From positions 36,735,787 to 36,799,786 of the forward strand of contig OY987298.1 of assembly GCA_963920635.1 (NCBI GenBank): 64,000 bases of DNA, in the 5' to 3' direction. This document shows positions 38,801-49,263 of this stretch, in pieces (the first letter of the stretch is position 1; every line of letters begins with the position of its first letter). The notes under the pieces were generated by a model that saw only the letters and a list, made by a program, of their open reading frames with translations, did no database searches and was not told the DNA's origin. A program made the position numbers and the translations under genes. This stretch comes from Pseudeuparius sepicola (lineage: Eukaryota > Arthropoda > Insecta > Coleoptera > Anthribidae).

Positions 38801-41365
38801 TTTTAGTGATGAATTTAGATCACTCCAGTGACGTAATATAGAAATTAAGGAGGGACAATTTTTGTGAATTTCTTTCAAACAAGTGCATTTAAAATAATTC
38901 TGTAAAATGCGCCGTGGGTGAAATTATTTAGAAATGTTAAGGAAACTTACTTAAAATTAGTCTTAGGAAATCCCAACATATTCAGATCTTCAAGCTGCAG
39001 TGAATATTTTCAAATTCTGAAATGGTTTTGGCCCCGTCCTTTTAAATACGCTACTGACTACTGACTGGATAACCCTGTACACGGGACTCGGAGGGCCAGT
39101 CAAAACGCAGGCCGCGTACGCCGCACCGTTCGCACCCGCCTAGAGCCGGCCCTGGAGGGGTTAGACCAGTGGCTGTTGAAGTTGAAATAGCTTTAAGGTT
39201 TAAAAAAACTACTATTTTTAAATGGTTTTTAATAAAAAACTGAAACAGGTTTAAGTTGAACAAGTTTAACATTAAAACTTTAAAAATATTAAATGTTAAT
39301 AATAATAATTGCTAAATATTCCTTCTCGCATTTATACCTATCCCTTTTCTACTTATTTGATTTCTCATTATTACGGATATATTCCTACACATTCTTCGCC
39401 TGGCCTGACGATACCTATACCTTTAAAATTGCCAGTAGGTATGGTAAAAGATTTCTTCGCGCCACTTGCCTAACTAAACCTTGCATAAAAATAATAAATA
39501 AATCTTCAAATACAAATTAGTACTACCTAATCTATTCATAAAAGAGACTCTGGGAGTCAGAGTCCATGGCGCACGCAGCCAGGCACCACCGTTCACCATT
39601 TACTGTTGTCCAGTGTTACCAGTTATGTTTTTTTTATTTGAAAGCATATTCTGATGATAAAACTCGGTACTGCACTGATCCAAAATTATACTTAGTGATG
39701 CTTGGGGAGCTCGTTCTAGTGGTAGTACAAAAGCATATAAATGGTGGTATTTCGCGGCGGGGGGCGGGGGGGGGGGGGGGTTGAACCCCCAAAACCCCCC
39801 CTCAGATACGGCCCTGTCTGTATGTAGGTACTATTTTTTAGAATCTGGTGAATGCATGGAGATTTTACAATTATTATTATCTATCTGCGTTTGCGTTTGC
39901 CCGATTTAATATACTACTGGACAAAATTAACGCACCAACATACAAAATGTCAAATTATGTTTTAAATTATCTTGCATGTCTATAGCATATTTAAGGCCAT
40001 GTTAACACAAACTTTTTTAGGTCGCAGAACTCTGGTAAAATACTACAGGCTAATTTTGGCACCGCCTGTAGATATAATATATACTCTTTTGTGCTATATT
40101 ATATAGCACAAAATATAGCATATTATAATAAAATTTGTAAATATGACGACATGTTCTTCACAGCTCTACTATGCGAACTTTGCCAGCTGTATCTTTGGTA
40201 AATAATTGTTCAATATTGAGTGATATTATAGACTAAAATTGGAAAATTCTAATCAGCCGAGTGCATATTGCGTTTTCTGGATGTATGAACGTAAGAATTA
40301 TGCTATATTGCTCCAGCTGACCGTCTTTCTCGCATTGCAATATTTGCATATTTTTACAAGACTTGTAAAAAAATTCCACTCCCTTTCAAATAATTTTTTC
40401 CAATTATTCTGATAATAGTTCTCATGACCAGCTGACGTACAACGTTGCCTCCATGACTCAGCTGACTTTTTTTTTACTATTTGACATATAATTTATGAGA
40501 AAAGATTAAATCCCTACCAAATAATTTTAAATTTCATTTTTTCAAGAAGTTTCACATCTTGCCGCAACAGCATCCAGCGCATCCAGGCATCAATCACTTT
40601 TTGCAGAATGATCTATTTTGACCCAATAGCCAGTAGTATTGCCATACAGGTATAGGCCTGGGTGAGCACTTTGTCCACCTAGAATTGTAGAATGCTCACC
40701 CACGTACCCAACCCGAAAAATGAAAAAAAAAATGGGCCTTCACTTATGGAAATTAAAAATGGCTCTACCTAAAAATGAAGGTTATTAATACTAACAATTA
40801 TTTGACTATCTACCTCCCGCCTCAACCCTAACCCTTCTCTCTCCCAAACTTTGAATTGGTGCCCACCTCAAAATAAGTAGCAACACTTACCTGCAAATAA
40901 GGCAGGTAAGTATATCTGTTGCTTTTTGACATTTAAAATGTTGTATGATTCATTATTTTAAAGCTCTGCCCATAACCCTATATATGAAAATTTCAAAAAA
41001 CATTGACAAAAAAGATGCGCTCTTGGTGCGGTCCCCACTTTTTATAAATATCCAAAACGGGCTGATTGTGCGACAAACTATTTTGTTGATTTGAGGCACA
41101 GATTATAACAATTAGCTACACATCAACTGTCAGAACACCAAATATTTTGCATAAAATTTTATATTAAAACATTGAGTAATTATTCCTTTACTCAATGATT
41201 AAAACTAATAACTAAATGAAAATACCTATACCTCAACTTAGTATCTAGTCCTAAGAATTGCAAGACATTGCAATAATTTACCTGTTTTAATTTGTTTTCG
41301 CTCTAAAATTAAAGTTTGAATGTTGGTGTAGCAGGATTTTTTTCCGTACACGTTATAATCCTCCT
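38801..41365. other. Between the R1/R7 cluster and the provirus; no gene seen
   Basis: Mostly AT-rich. A GC-rich patch (39065-39160) and a G-run with GTTGAACCCCCAAAACCCC (39757-39800) resemble the edge of the G-run element family. The open frames 39293-39520 and 39566-39784 show no domain. A short segment (41205-41265) recurs inverted at about 59725-59785. Confidence 0.4.
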
Positions 41366-41556
41366 AATTACATGTATCAACGCAGCAGTAGGCTTTTTAA
41401 AAATCGTTTATTTGGGTAAACGCGTTACAAGGAGTACGGCTTCAATCTGTCTCTCGCGAATGTTATACAAAGTTTTTATAAAATCGTTTTTGCTGATGTG
41501 GCAGCTGTTCTTGCACTTCTTCTTTTGATGTATCAGGAACTTCTATGTAGGTAACT
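41366..41556 (-). repeat. 3' LTR (191 bp)
   Basis: Identical to 49069-49259 except one base (41550 G versus 49253 C). On the coding strand it begins AGTTAC and ends ATGTAATT, as in errantivirus LTRs. Confidence 0.92.
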
Positions 41557-41576
41557 CCTCCATCCTCAAGAGGCTA
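41557..41576 (-). promoter_or_regulatory. Polypurine tract
   Basis: Immediately before the 3' LTR the coding strand reads TTGAGGATGGAGG. This purine-rich tract is in the expected place for plus-strand priming. Confidence 0.6.
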
Positions 41577-43275
41577 CTTCAGGGATGAAAAGGACTGAAG
41601 TAGGCACCTTTTCTTCTTGTTCTTCTTTCTTCTTCTTTGAGTTCGTCGAACGTATCCAAAGCTTTCGGCATTTGTAGATTCCATACCCAATCAATATTAT
41701 TATTATGGTTGTTACAATTATCCATAAAACCCAATTATTATTTGTTTCTTGAAATTGTTCCATGACAACTGGGCTGATTGAATCGATGTGTTTTCGGAGA
41801 GTATGCAGTTCGTTGAGAGATATATTTTTTATATGTAGTTTTCCAAAACTTTGGCTTTCCTTTGTCATACTAGTTTTAATTGCGGGTAGTATCAAGGAAT
41901 GCGTCTTGCTGTTGGATTTTTCGTTGCTATATATAATTCCATTGATTTCAATTTTACAATTCGTTGGTAACCAGATAAGGTGCGGAGTTTGCAATACGTG
42001 GTATTCAGTATCCTTGCAGGTTGATTTTATTTTCATGTTATCCTTTGGGATCACGATTATGAACTCGTCGTTAACTTTCTCTACTATTTGGTTGTGAATT
42101 TGTATCTTGACCATATTGCAGCTTGATTCTTCTCCAGTGATCAGAGCAGTAACGCAATCTTCTTTGGGGTTGGAAATCAGGCGTTCTTGAAGGCAAATGT
42201 GAGTTCCGTTGACTCCTTCGCAGGGGCTATCCATATATTGGTAGTTGGTGTTGCTCAGAGCCAAGTAGGGTTTTAGGGGTAAAATTATGGAATTGTCCGA
42301 TGAGGGGATAGGATATAAGTGATAATATTCGAATTTATTTGGGTGGACCAAAGGAACATCTAAGGAGAATATTATTTGATTATTTGAGATAAAACAGCTT
42401 GTTTTTATAACCGAGTACCAGTCGTATAGACTTAAGTCAACAATTTCGTCAGAAGAATAGTGTGTATTTAGCTCTTTTAGTATTTCCTTTAAATCGTCAA
42501 TACTTAGAATGTCCGGGTGAATTGTGTGCAAATGGGAAAATGTTATAGCATTTTCTAAATTATCGATAAAAGTAATAATGACATTTGCATTTATGAAAAT
42601 TTGATTTAGTATACTGAGGTATACGGTATACTTGTAGAAAATATCTGTTTCATGTTGAACTCGTTCATAGAAGCGTTCCATATACTCTGAAATCTTTTGT
42701 TGATTATTAATTATTGTTTCTATCGAATTGCTGTAATGGTCAATCAACTTTTTAAATAGTGAAATTTGGTTATTAGTTTGCGATAAAATTTTCTGTTGGT
42801 TCTTTTCGAGAGTGCGTATAGCATTATCGTATTTTACTCCATCATTCGCATCGAGAGACCCTGTAAACCACTTGTTTATGGTACCAATGATATTAAAAAG
42901 GCCGCGTTTACTACGTTTATTAAAGCTTATACCCTTTATCTTATTCTCTACTTCTAAGATTAGGGGTTTTAAATTTTCGTAATTATTTCTTAAGCTAGAT
43001 GTGAAAACATATTCTGTCTCATTAAAAATGGATTGATTGAGATTATTATATATAGAAATTAAATTTTTCACTTCGTTCTTTAGCGGTTTAGTTTGCACAT
43101 AATGGATAAAAGTATGTTTTTTAGTTATTATCTGAGCATTTCCTAATTTAAAGGGTAAAATGCCCGGGGTATCTTTAAGGTCGTTAATTTTTACTTCCAG
43201 CACTAGTGCTTGGGATGTCAGGGTTAGGATTATCAGGAATGTCGGGAAGTTCGTCATCGTCTTTCGATTTGTCAT
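41566..43275 (-). CDS. env: Env-like glycoprotein (baculovirus F-type fusion protein family)
   Basis: An uninterrupted 569-aa frame. It has an N-terminal hydrophobic signal (about residues 8-25), a furin-type site RSKR near residue 130 directly followed by a hydrophobic Gly-rich fusion peptide, heptad-rich segments, and a C-terminal transmembrane helix (about residues 515-538) with a Lys-rich cytoplasmic tail. This layout is that of insect errantivirus Env and baculovirus F proteins, which act in membrane fusion. The ATG follows a strong splice acceptor (acceptor AG at 43278-43277), so expression is expected from a spliced RNA. The 3' end of the integrase frame overlaps it by 92 bp. Confidence 0.88.
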   Translation of the reverse strand: MTNRKTMTNFPTFLIILTLTSQALVLEVKINDLKDTPGILPFKLGNAQIITKKHTFIHYVQTKPLKNEVKNLISIYNNLNQSIFNETEYVFTSSLRNNYENLKPLILEVENKIKGISFNKRSKRGLFNIIGTINKWFTGSLDANDGVKYDNAIRTLEKNQQKILSQTNNQISLFKKLIDHYSNSIETIINNQQKISEYMERFYERVQHETDIFYKYTVYLSILNQIFINANVIITFIDNLENAITFSHLHTIHPDILSIDDLKEILKELNTHYSSDEIVDLSLYDWYSVIKTSCFISNNQIIFSLDVPLVHPNKFEYYHLYPIPSSDNSIILPLKPYLALSNTNYQYMDSPCEGVNGTHICLQERLISNPKEDCVTALITGEESSCNMVKIQIHNQIVEKVNDEFIIVIPKDNMKIKSTCKDTEYHVLQTPHLIWLPTNCKIEINGIIYSNEKSNSKTHSLILPAIKTSMTKESQSFGKLHIKNISLNELHTLRKHIDSISPVVMEQFQETNNNWVLWIIVTTIIIILIGYGIYKCRKLWIRSTNSKKKKEEQEEKVPTSVLFIPEVAS

Positions 43276-44944
43276 CCTGTAAGAGAGATTGATTTGTGAA
43301 TTTCCTTGGACGTTTGAGGTTTTTCTTATGTACTATTTTGTTAGGTAGTTTAGCTTTTATACCTAGATCTTTAACAATTGTTACCTTTTTGAAACGAGGT
43401 TTGATTTTTGATCGAAGGGGGTTCTTTTCAAAGGCGGTGGCATTTTCTCTATAGGATATCGGATCTTCGCGTTTTTCGTTGCGCTTTTGGATGACCTTTT
43501 CTTTCATACTTTGACTAATTTGATGAATTTTGTCATAAAGTAAGGATGTCTTGTTTTTGTGTTCATTTATATATTCATTAATCAACATTTCGGCAGTTGT
43601 ATCGAATGCATTTACACTGTCTGTGTGGCCGCTTACAACGTCAAAAGGGGTTTGCTTAGTAACAGAATGAATAGTGTTATTGTACGCTAAAATGGCATAA
43701 AGCATAAGCTTATCTATGCGACTTTCTTTGTCTGACAATCTTAGGCATCTTATATGCTCTATGAGGGTGGAATGTAGACGCTCAACTAGACTGTTACTAT
43801 TGGAATTATTCGGTGTTGTGAAATGGATGTTAATTTTGTGTAATTTTATAAAGTCTTTTAGGGTGGTATTATTGAATTCGGTGCCGTTGTCGCACACAAT
43901 TGTCCGTGGTAACCCGTGGTGAGTTGCAAATTGTAAAAGGCAGTCAATAGTATTTATTGCTGACGCTCCTGTAATTTTATATGCTTGCGCATATCGCGAG
44001 AACGAGTCTATTGCGGTCAAAAATTTTTGATTTTCCATCTGAAACGTGTCCAAATGTATAACTTCGAATGGCTTGGAGCTCGTGGGTGTTATATTAAATT
44101 TCACTACCGGGGGATTCCTATCGTATTTAGATAACTGGCAGATATCGCAGTTGTTTATGTATTTTTCTACATCGATCTTAAGTTTAGGCCAAAAATAGCG
44201 TTTTTTGAGAGACATTTCGGTTTCGTTAATGCCTCTATGGCATACTTTGCCCTCGTGATGGTATTTTAATTTTTCTTGTTGTTCTTCGTAAGAAATAACG
44301 TCGTCTAAATATGTTGGACTTTGAATAAATTTGAAAGAAGAGTTTTGAAAAGTTTTGCGAACAATATTAGAAAAGTCAGGAATTATTTCAGGTGTCTTAA
44401 AATATAGGCAATAAGTCTTTTTGTGTTCTACATATTCTTTAATAAAACTAATAACTTCTGGTTCCAAATTTCTTAAAGGTAGTGACACTGTTATTCGTGA
44501 ATTTTCGTTAAAAGGTCGTGACCTAATTACGTATCTACGTATCATTTTGTCATTAGAAGAAACAATAATTTGATTTTTAAACGAATTAACGCACTTTTCG
44601 GTTATTGGCATTGTAAAGACAGGGTGTTCTGCTGCCGTGTGGACAGTTTCATTTGTGTCTGAGTCATTTTGGGTATTTTTGGTGGCGTTTTCAGTTTGTA
44701 GAAACTGTGAGTGGGTGTTATTTTGAGCGGGTTGTTGGTTAGCCGGTCTAATTAATATGTCGGAGATTATATTAATTTTTGGTTTTGATTTTGCTTCTGA
44801 TTCATCAGAAATTTGTCCTAAAATTTCACTTAAGTCTTCACTACAAATTTCAGGTAGTTCTAGGTTATCTAAATTTTGTAAAAAATCGTTAATTTCATCA
44901 TCAGAATCTCCAGAATGTACTATTATTGATTCGTTTTCTGCCAC
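43184..44944 (-). CDS. pol: Integrase region of pol
   Basis: A 586-aa frame. The N-terminal ~200 aa are acidic and then link-like. The zinc-binding HHCC module lies around residues 229-271 (His pair near HHEGKVCHRG, Cys pair in CDIC). The catalytic core has its acidic triad in LDTF, CDNGTEF and SLVERLHS. The C-terminal part is basic and runs into the env overlap. It integrates the DNA copy. It is out of frame with the RT part: between them (44945-44990) lies an A/T-rich tract of repeated ATAAAAA where the frame is lost. Confidence 0.88.
   Translation of the reverse strand: MAENESIIVHSGDSDDEINDFLQNLDNLELPEICSEDLSEILGQISDESEAKSKPKINIISDILIRPANQQPAQNNTHSQFLQTENATKNTQNDSDTNETVHTAAEHPVFTMPITEKCVNSFKNQIIVSSNDKMIRRYVIRSRPFNENSRITVSLPLRNLEPEVISFIKEYVEHKKTYCLYFKTPEIIPDFSNIVRKTFQNSSFKFIQSPTYLDDVISYEEQQEKLKYHHEGKVCHRGINETEMSLKKRYFWPKLKIDVEKYINNCDICQLSKYDRNPPVVKFNITPTSSKPFEVIHLDTFQMENQKFLTAIDSFSRYAQAYKITGASAINTIDCLLQFATHHGLPRTIVCDNGTEFNNTTLKDFIKLHKINIHFTTPNNSNSNSLVERLHSTLIEHIRCLRLSDKESRIDKLMLYAILAYNNTIHSVTKQTPFDVVSGHTDSVNAFDTTAEMLINEYINEHKNKTSLLYDKIHQISQSMKEKVIQKRNEKREDPISYRENATAFEKNPLRSKIKPRFKKVTIVKDLGIKAKLPNKIVHKKNLKRPRKFTNQSLLQDDKSKDDDELPDIPDNPNPDIPSTSAGSKN
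43277..43290 (-). promoter_or_regulatory. Env splice acceptor
   Basis: On the - strand TCTCTCTTACAG is followed by G and then the env ATG. A pyrimidine tract plus CAG right at the start codon indicates an env subgenomic mRNA. Confidence 0.7.
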
Positions 44945-44958
44945 TTTTTCTATAGCAT

Positions 44959-46119
44959 TTATTTTTTATTTTTTATTTTATCAGCATTTGTATTTGCTTT
45001 GCCCTTTTTATAAACTATGTCAAATTGGTATTCTGAAAGTTTAAGTCTCCATCGTGTAAGGCGTGATACGGGGTCTTTAAGAGAAAATAAATATATGAGA
45101 GGTTTGTGATCTGTAACAATTTTGAATCTATTTCCGAAAAGATATGGCCGAAAGTAGGATGTTGCCCAGATGATCGCGAGCAATTCTTTCTCAATAGTCG
45201 AGTAATTGAGTTCTGCCGGATTCAATGTCCGCGAAGCATATGCTACGGGTAGGTCGTTGCCTACGGGGCCTTGTGAAAGGACGGCGCCCACGGCGTAATT
45301 TGACGCGTCTGTAGTTAAGTTAAATGGCTTGGACAGGTCAGGATATTGTAGAATTGGATCATTGGTAAGAATTTTTTTGCAAAGATTAAAAGATTGAAGG
45401 AATGCATCATTATGGATTATTTTTTCGCCTTTTTTCAGACATTTAGTCAATGGTTTGGTTATTTTTGCAAAATCCTTAATGAACTTTCGGTAGTATCCTA
45501 CAAGTCCGAGAAAAGATTTGATTTCTTTGACAGTTTTGGGTATAGGAAATTTCTGAATTGCCTCGACCTTTTTTGGGTTAGGTTTTACCCCTTGTGGAGT
45601 CACGATGTGCCCCAGGAACTCTACTTCTTTACGAAGGAATTCCGATTTATCCGGTTGTATTTTTAAATTATATTCTCGCAATTTTTGAAAGACTAATTTC
45701 AGATTATTAATGTGTTCATCAAGGGAGGTCGAAAATATGATAATGTCATCAACGTAAACTAGGCACACTCGTCCTTGTAAGTCGCGAAGGACATCGTCCA
45801 TAACCCGCTGAAAGGTTGCTGGCGCGTTTTTTAAACCGAACGGCATTCTAGTGTACTCGTAGTATCCGTTGTCAACAGTGAAAGCAGTTTTTGGAATGCT
45901 TTTAGGGTCCATCTCAATTTGGTGGAATCCCGACGCTAGATCTAAGGTGGTAAAATAAGAGCATCGACCTAATTTATCTAATATTTCGGTGATATTGGGG
46001 ATGGGATACCGATCGTCAATGGTAATTTCATTGATTTTTCTATAGTCTACGACGATACGCCACTTTTCTCGCCTGACGCATCTTCTTTCTTGGGAACAAC
46101 CCAAATCGGGGAAGACCAA
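44959..46119 (-). CDS. pol: Reverse transcriptase and RNase H region of pol
   Basis: A 386-aa open part. Palm motifs lie at [25 protein letters not shown] and the active-site VYVDDIIIF. The connection follows, then RNase H with its acidic residues in [20 protein letters not shown] and VTDHKPL. The N-terminal fingers are encoded in another frame to about 46400: a one-base shift near 46075, at a run of A on the coding strand, separates the two. The first ~17 residues of this frame are therefore not authentic. The end is also abnormal, running into the A-rich tract and a stop instead of the usual junction. Confidence 0.9.
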   Translation of the reverse strand: MVFPDLGCSQERRCVRREKWRIVVDYRKINEITIDDRYPIPNITEILDKLGRCSYFTTLDLASGFHQIEMDPKSIPKTAFTVDNGYYEYTRMPFGLKNAPATFQRVMDDVLRDLQGRVCLVYVDDIIIFSTSLDEHINNLKLVFQKLREYNLKIQPDKSEFLRKEVEFLGHIVTPQGVKPNPKKVEAIQKFPIPKTVKEIKSFLGLVGYYRKFIKDFAKITKPLTKCLKKGEKIIHNDAFLQSFNLCKKILTNDPILQYPDLSKPFNLTTDASNYAVGAVLSQGPVGNDLPVAYASRTLNPAELNYSTIEKELLAIIWATSYFRPYLFGNRFKIVTDHKPLIYLFSLKDPVSRLTRWRLKLSEYQFDIVYKKGKANTNADKIKNKK

Positions 46120-46419
46120 GGACTGGACGAAGGACGTATTATTTCGTCGTCTAATAATTTTCCAATTTGTCTTTGTACTTCGGATTTTAACGCGTAAGGA
46201 TAGCGATAAGACTTTACGTGTATGGGGTCTTCGTTAGTTGTCTTTATCTCGTGCTTAACACGGTTTGTAAAAGAGAGTTTTTTCTCTGAATTATGAAATA
46301 GATCTGAATAATTTCGACAAAGTTGTAGGACCTTTTGTCTTTCTTCCGGATTTAGGTGGTTAGTTCGAATAAGGTCTTTTACGTCAATATTAGGATTTTT
46401 GTCATTATTGTGAGGTGTA

Positions 46420-46437
46420 TCGACTATTCGACTATTT
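46420..46437 (-). other. 8-bp tandem duplication that breaks pol
   Basis: CGACTATT occurs twice in a row (46421-46428, 46429-46436). The extra eight bases shift the frame and create the stop at 46424-46426 that ends the protease frame. The other two lesions are near 46075 and in 44945-44990. Confidence 0.8.
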
Positions 46438-47134
46438 CCTCGATATTAAAAAGAAAATAATCATTATTTATTTCCTCGAAAATAGGTTCTGGGAACGGTT
46501 TGTCTAAGCGCAAGAGTTTTGTTTCATTAGAGTGGTTTTGTATTTCAACAATGACGTGACCATTTCTTGCAGTGGTCAGAGTTTCTGGAATAAAACACTT
46601 GGGAAAAATCTCTTTTTTATGTATTATCACGCCGCCTGTCTGCTTGGAAATAGGAATTTTTGCAAGGCACGTTTCTTGCGGATTTACAAGAAGTGAAAAA
46701 ATATGAGAACCTTTATTATGCTTGTAAAGAATTTGAATGCAGGTGTTGTCGTTATAAAAAATATTATTTTCAAAATCTGGTTTTAATTTTAAGCGTTTCT
46801 TGTCTTCAAAACCGATTAACCCGTCGAAAAAGTCATGAAAATGAAATAAATGGAATGTAATCCGATCGTCTAAACCAATCAATTCATTTAAAGGTATATC
46901 TGCTTTGAAACGGCATCTATTTACACCATTACAAGTTTTTATATTAAAATTTTCGTGATATATTTTGTCTGGGAAATATTTTTCTGCGAAATATGGGGAT
47001 AGAATAGATTTTGACGCACCTGTATCAATTAAAAGTATGAATTTGGGTTTATTTGTCTTTATATAGGGTAAGGTACTGTCACTGTCATAGTTGTTTATTT
47101 CGATTGTCGTCATTTTTCGGGTTCTTCGAGACAT
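46424..47134 (-). CDS. pol: Retroviral-type aspartic protease region of pol
   Basis: A 236-aa frame with the protease signature LIDTGASKSIL near residue 33-43 and a flap/second-half region (HDFFDGLIGFED). It overlaps the end of gag by 25 bp in the -1 frame, the arrangement used for -1 ribosomal frameshifting. A stop produced by the 8-bp duplication ends it early; the linker to RT continues in another frame. Confidence 0.85.
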   Translation of the reverse strand: MSRRTRKMTTIEINNYDSDSTLPYIKTNKPKFILLIDTGASKSILSPYFAEKYFPDKIYHENFNIKTCNGVNRCRFKADIPLNELIGLDDRITFHLFHFHDFFDGLIGFEDKKRLKLKPDFENNIFYNDNTCIQILYKHNKGSHIFSLLVNPQETCLAKIPISKQTGGVIIHKKEIFPKCFIPETLTTARNGHVIVEIQNHSNETKLLRLDKPFPEPIFEEINNDYFLFNIEEIVE

Positions 47135-48657
47135 AATTGGTGAAAATTTGGGTCATTTGGAACAGTAGTTTCCTGCTCAACAGAAATTTCTGAGTTTCCC
47201 TGATTTTCTTGATAATTTTCCGTGAAATTATACTGATTTTCGTATTCAGCAGCTTTCGGATAAAGCATCTGTTCAGAATTTTCGTAATAATTGTTATAAA
47301 AATATGAGTTGTCTATATCGGAATAATAGTTCGAGGGACATGCCTGCTCATCATAATAATTTTGAAAATTGACATTTTGACATTCATGTTCGATATTATG
47401 TAGTTCTTCTGATGCAAAATTTCGTGGGCCTGTACTACGGAAAAAGTTTGGTACATATCTTGGTAAGGTTTGGGGTGGCAAGGTGGGAACTCTGGAAGTT
47501 GTCGACATCTGTGTTGGTACTTCGTTAGGAGTTCGTCCTGTCGGTTTAAAAACATTCGTCTGGGGTGGTCTTGTGCCAAAGACTTGTTTGTTTGTGGGGA
47601 ATTTTTGTTGTGCCATTTTAAAGTTTGGTCTGATGTTAGTTATTGGGCCTCTGGGAAATTGTTGCGATTGAAAATTTGGGAATCTTTGGGGTGGAATATT
47701 TGGCAATTGTTGGTTGTACTGGAAAGATGTGGTAGGAATTTGGAAGTTTTGTTGAATTGGCATTCTAGGACTTTGAAAATTGGGCATAAAATTTTGTGAA
47801 AAGTTTGGGTTTCTTACTTGTGGTGGTCTCTGAGGTTTAGGAAAATTACCGGATGGACCTGATGGTTGTGGAATATTAGAAAGTAAGCGATTTTGGGCAT
47901 AAAAGAAATTTTGTTCCTCGATTACCAGCGCTATAGCATTTTCTAAGGTATCTGGATTGCGGATTCTAATAATATCTTGTAATCGTCCCGTTAGTCCTCT
48001 AACAAAAGTTTTTAGAGCTAACTGTTTGTAGTTATTTAAATGCAAAATTTTCTCATTCCTAGTTAAGTTACTGGAATTTAATTTGGAAATTATTACACTG
48101 TGCGCGTCTTGGATTCTGGCTCCAAATTGCACGGGGGGTTCATTTTTGAAAGGTCTTAAAATTATTAAATCTTGCACAAGGCAGTCTATATTCCTGTTGT
48201 CGCCAAAAGTTAGACGGAGAGCGTCACGAATTTCTTCCCATGTTTGTAGTTCAGTTCTAGTTCCTATTAAAACTAGAGCCCTACCTGCTAATTTTCCTAT
48301 TACAGCTTTTAACAAGAATTTATTTAGTGGGTCATTTAGGACACCTCGATTCGAATATGTTTCGATAAGATAAGAGCAACTATCAATAAAAATTTCAAGA
48401 GTATGTTGGTCGCCTGAAAATTGGGGAATACTTTCTATATACATTCTAAGCAATTGATAATTTATTTGTCCATTTTGTGGTTGTTGTTGCCTTTGTTGTT
48501 GTTGTTGCTGTTGTTGATTCATATTTGGTCTAATATTAACTTGTCCAAAAAGAGTACTTAGAATAGCAAGGTCTGTGTCGTGGTCAATACCAAGCCTTCC
48601 TACGTTTTCGTTTTCTGATTCGCTATCAGACATAAATTTGGTTTCTTTTAGAAACAA
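47110..48657 (-). CDS. gag: Gag polyprotein
   Basis: A 515-aa frame, open throughout. A second Met (MSDSESENENVG) may be the true start. A poly-Gln stretch follows at about residues 49-62. The retrotransposon-gag-like capsid helices lie around residues 70-230 (LRMYIESIPQFSGDQH; FVRGLTGRLQDIIR). The tail is Pro/Gln/Phe-Asn-rich and then Tyr/Asn/Glu-rich. There is no CCHC knuckle, as in several insect errantiviruses. It forms the particle core. Confidence 0.85.
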   Translation of the reverse strand: MFLKETKFMSDSESENENVGRLGIDHDTDLAILSTLFGQVNIRPNMNQQQQQQQQRQQQPQNGQINYQLLRMYIESIPQFSGDQHTLEIFIDSCSYLIETYSNRGVLNDPLNKFLLKAVIGKLAGRALVLIGTRTELQTWEEIRDALRLTFGDNRNIDCLVQDLIILRPFKNEPPVQFGARIQDAHSVIISKLNSSNLTRNEKILHLNNYKQLALKTFVRGLTGRLQDIIRIRNPDTLENAIALVIEEQNFFYAQNRLLSNIPQPSGPSGNFPKPQRPPQVRNPNFSQNFMPNFQSPRMPIQQNFQIPTTSFQYNQQLPNIPPQRFPNFQSQQFPRGPITNIRPNFKMAQQKFPTNKQVFGTRPPQTNVFKPTGRTPNEVPTQMSTTSRVPTLPPQTLPRYVPNFFRSTGPRNFASEELHNIEHECQNVNFQNYYDEQACPSNYYSDIDNSYFYNNYYENSEQMLYPKAAEYENQYNFTENYQENQGNSEISVEQETTVPNDPNFHQLCLEEPEK

Positions 48658-48758
48658 AATAAAAGTGAAGTAAAAACTTAAATGGAAATGAGAGAAAAGT
48701 AAAGTTATAGAAATGTGTTTTGAAAATGGTTTTCTTTGATTTTCTTTTCTTAAAAATA

Positions 48759-48764
48759 ACTTAC
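48759..48764 (-). promoter_or_regulatory. Candidate 5' splice donor in the leader
   Basis: The coding strand reads CACTAGT|GTAAGT between the 5' LTR and gag. With the acceptor at 43277 it would make the env mRNA. Confidence 0.5.
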
Positions 48765-49050
48765 ACTAGTGAGATTAAATACTCCTTGTTCCGGCAGGAA
48801 GTTTTCAGGACAGTTCGGACAAAAGGAATGGCTCTTACCCTGCTCTTCGGCGTTGGTCGCTAGCCCTTCAGCTCTTGGAACTCAGCCCTGCTTCGTTGTC
48901 GGTGTTGCCTGGCTGCTACGGTGACCGTTCGTCTTTTATGGAGACGATTTGTTTCGGACCGATCGCTTAACGGAATTTTCCGAAGGAAAACGCGAGTTTC
49001 GGCGACAGAAAATCTTTTTCGTATCACAAACGTCAGCGATTTCCGCGACC

Positions 49051-49069
49051 CGTCCTACCGACTGCGCCA
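49051..49069 (-). promoter_or_regulatory. Primer-binding site, tRNA-Ser type
   Basis: The coding strand reads TGGCGCAGTCGGTAGGA directly after the 5' LTR. Its complement TCCTACCGACTGCG plus CCA is the 3' end of insect serine tRNA. The first T overlaps the last LTR base. Confidence 0.8.
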
Positions 49070-49259
49070 ATTACATGTATCAACGCAGCAGTAGGCTTTT
49101 TAAAAATCGTTTATTTGGGTAAACGCGTTACAAGGAGTACGGCTTCAATCTGTCTCTCGCGAATGTTATACAAAGTTTTTATAAAATCGTTTTTGCTGAT
49201 GTGGCAGCTGTTCTTGCACTTCTTCTTTTGATGTATCAGGAACTTCTATGTACGTAACT
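49069..49259 (-). repeat. 5' LTR (191 bp)
   Basis: Pair of 41366-41556 with one difference. It should carry the promoter and RNA start, but I see no TATA box. Confidence 0.92.
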
Positions 49260-49263
49260 TCCT

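Larger units (their letters stand above)
41366..49259 (-). mobile_element. Errantivirus-like endogenous retrovirus (gypsy-type), near-complete provirus
   Basis: A 7.9-kb - strand element with LTR, primer site, gag, pol (protease, RT, RNase H, integrase), env, polypurine tract and LTR in canonical order. The flanks share TCCT (41362-41365 and 49260-49263), a 4-bp target duplication. The LTRs differ at one base, so insertion is recent. Pol is interrupted in three places (see below) while gag and env are open. The copy is therefore non-autonomous in this assembly, unless the small shifts are assembly errors. Confidence 0.93.

Noticed and set aside
47470..47799. Open frames opposite gag (and 41762-42097 opposite env, 45394-45666 opposite RT)
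   Set aside because: Antisense shadows of the provirus genes.
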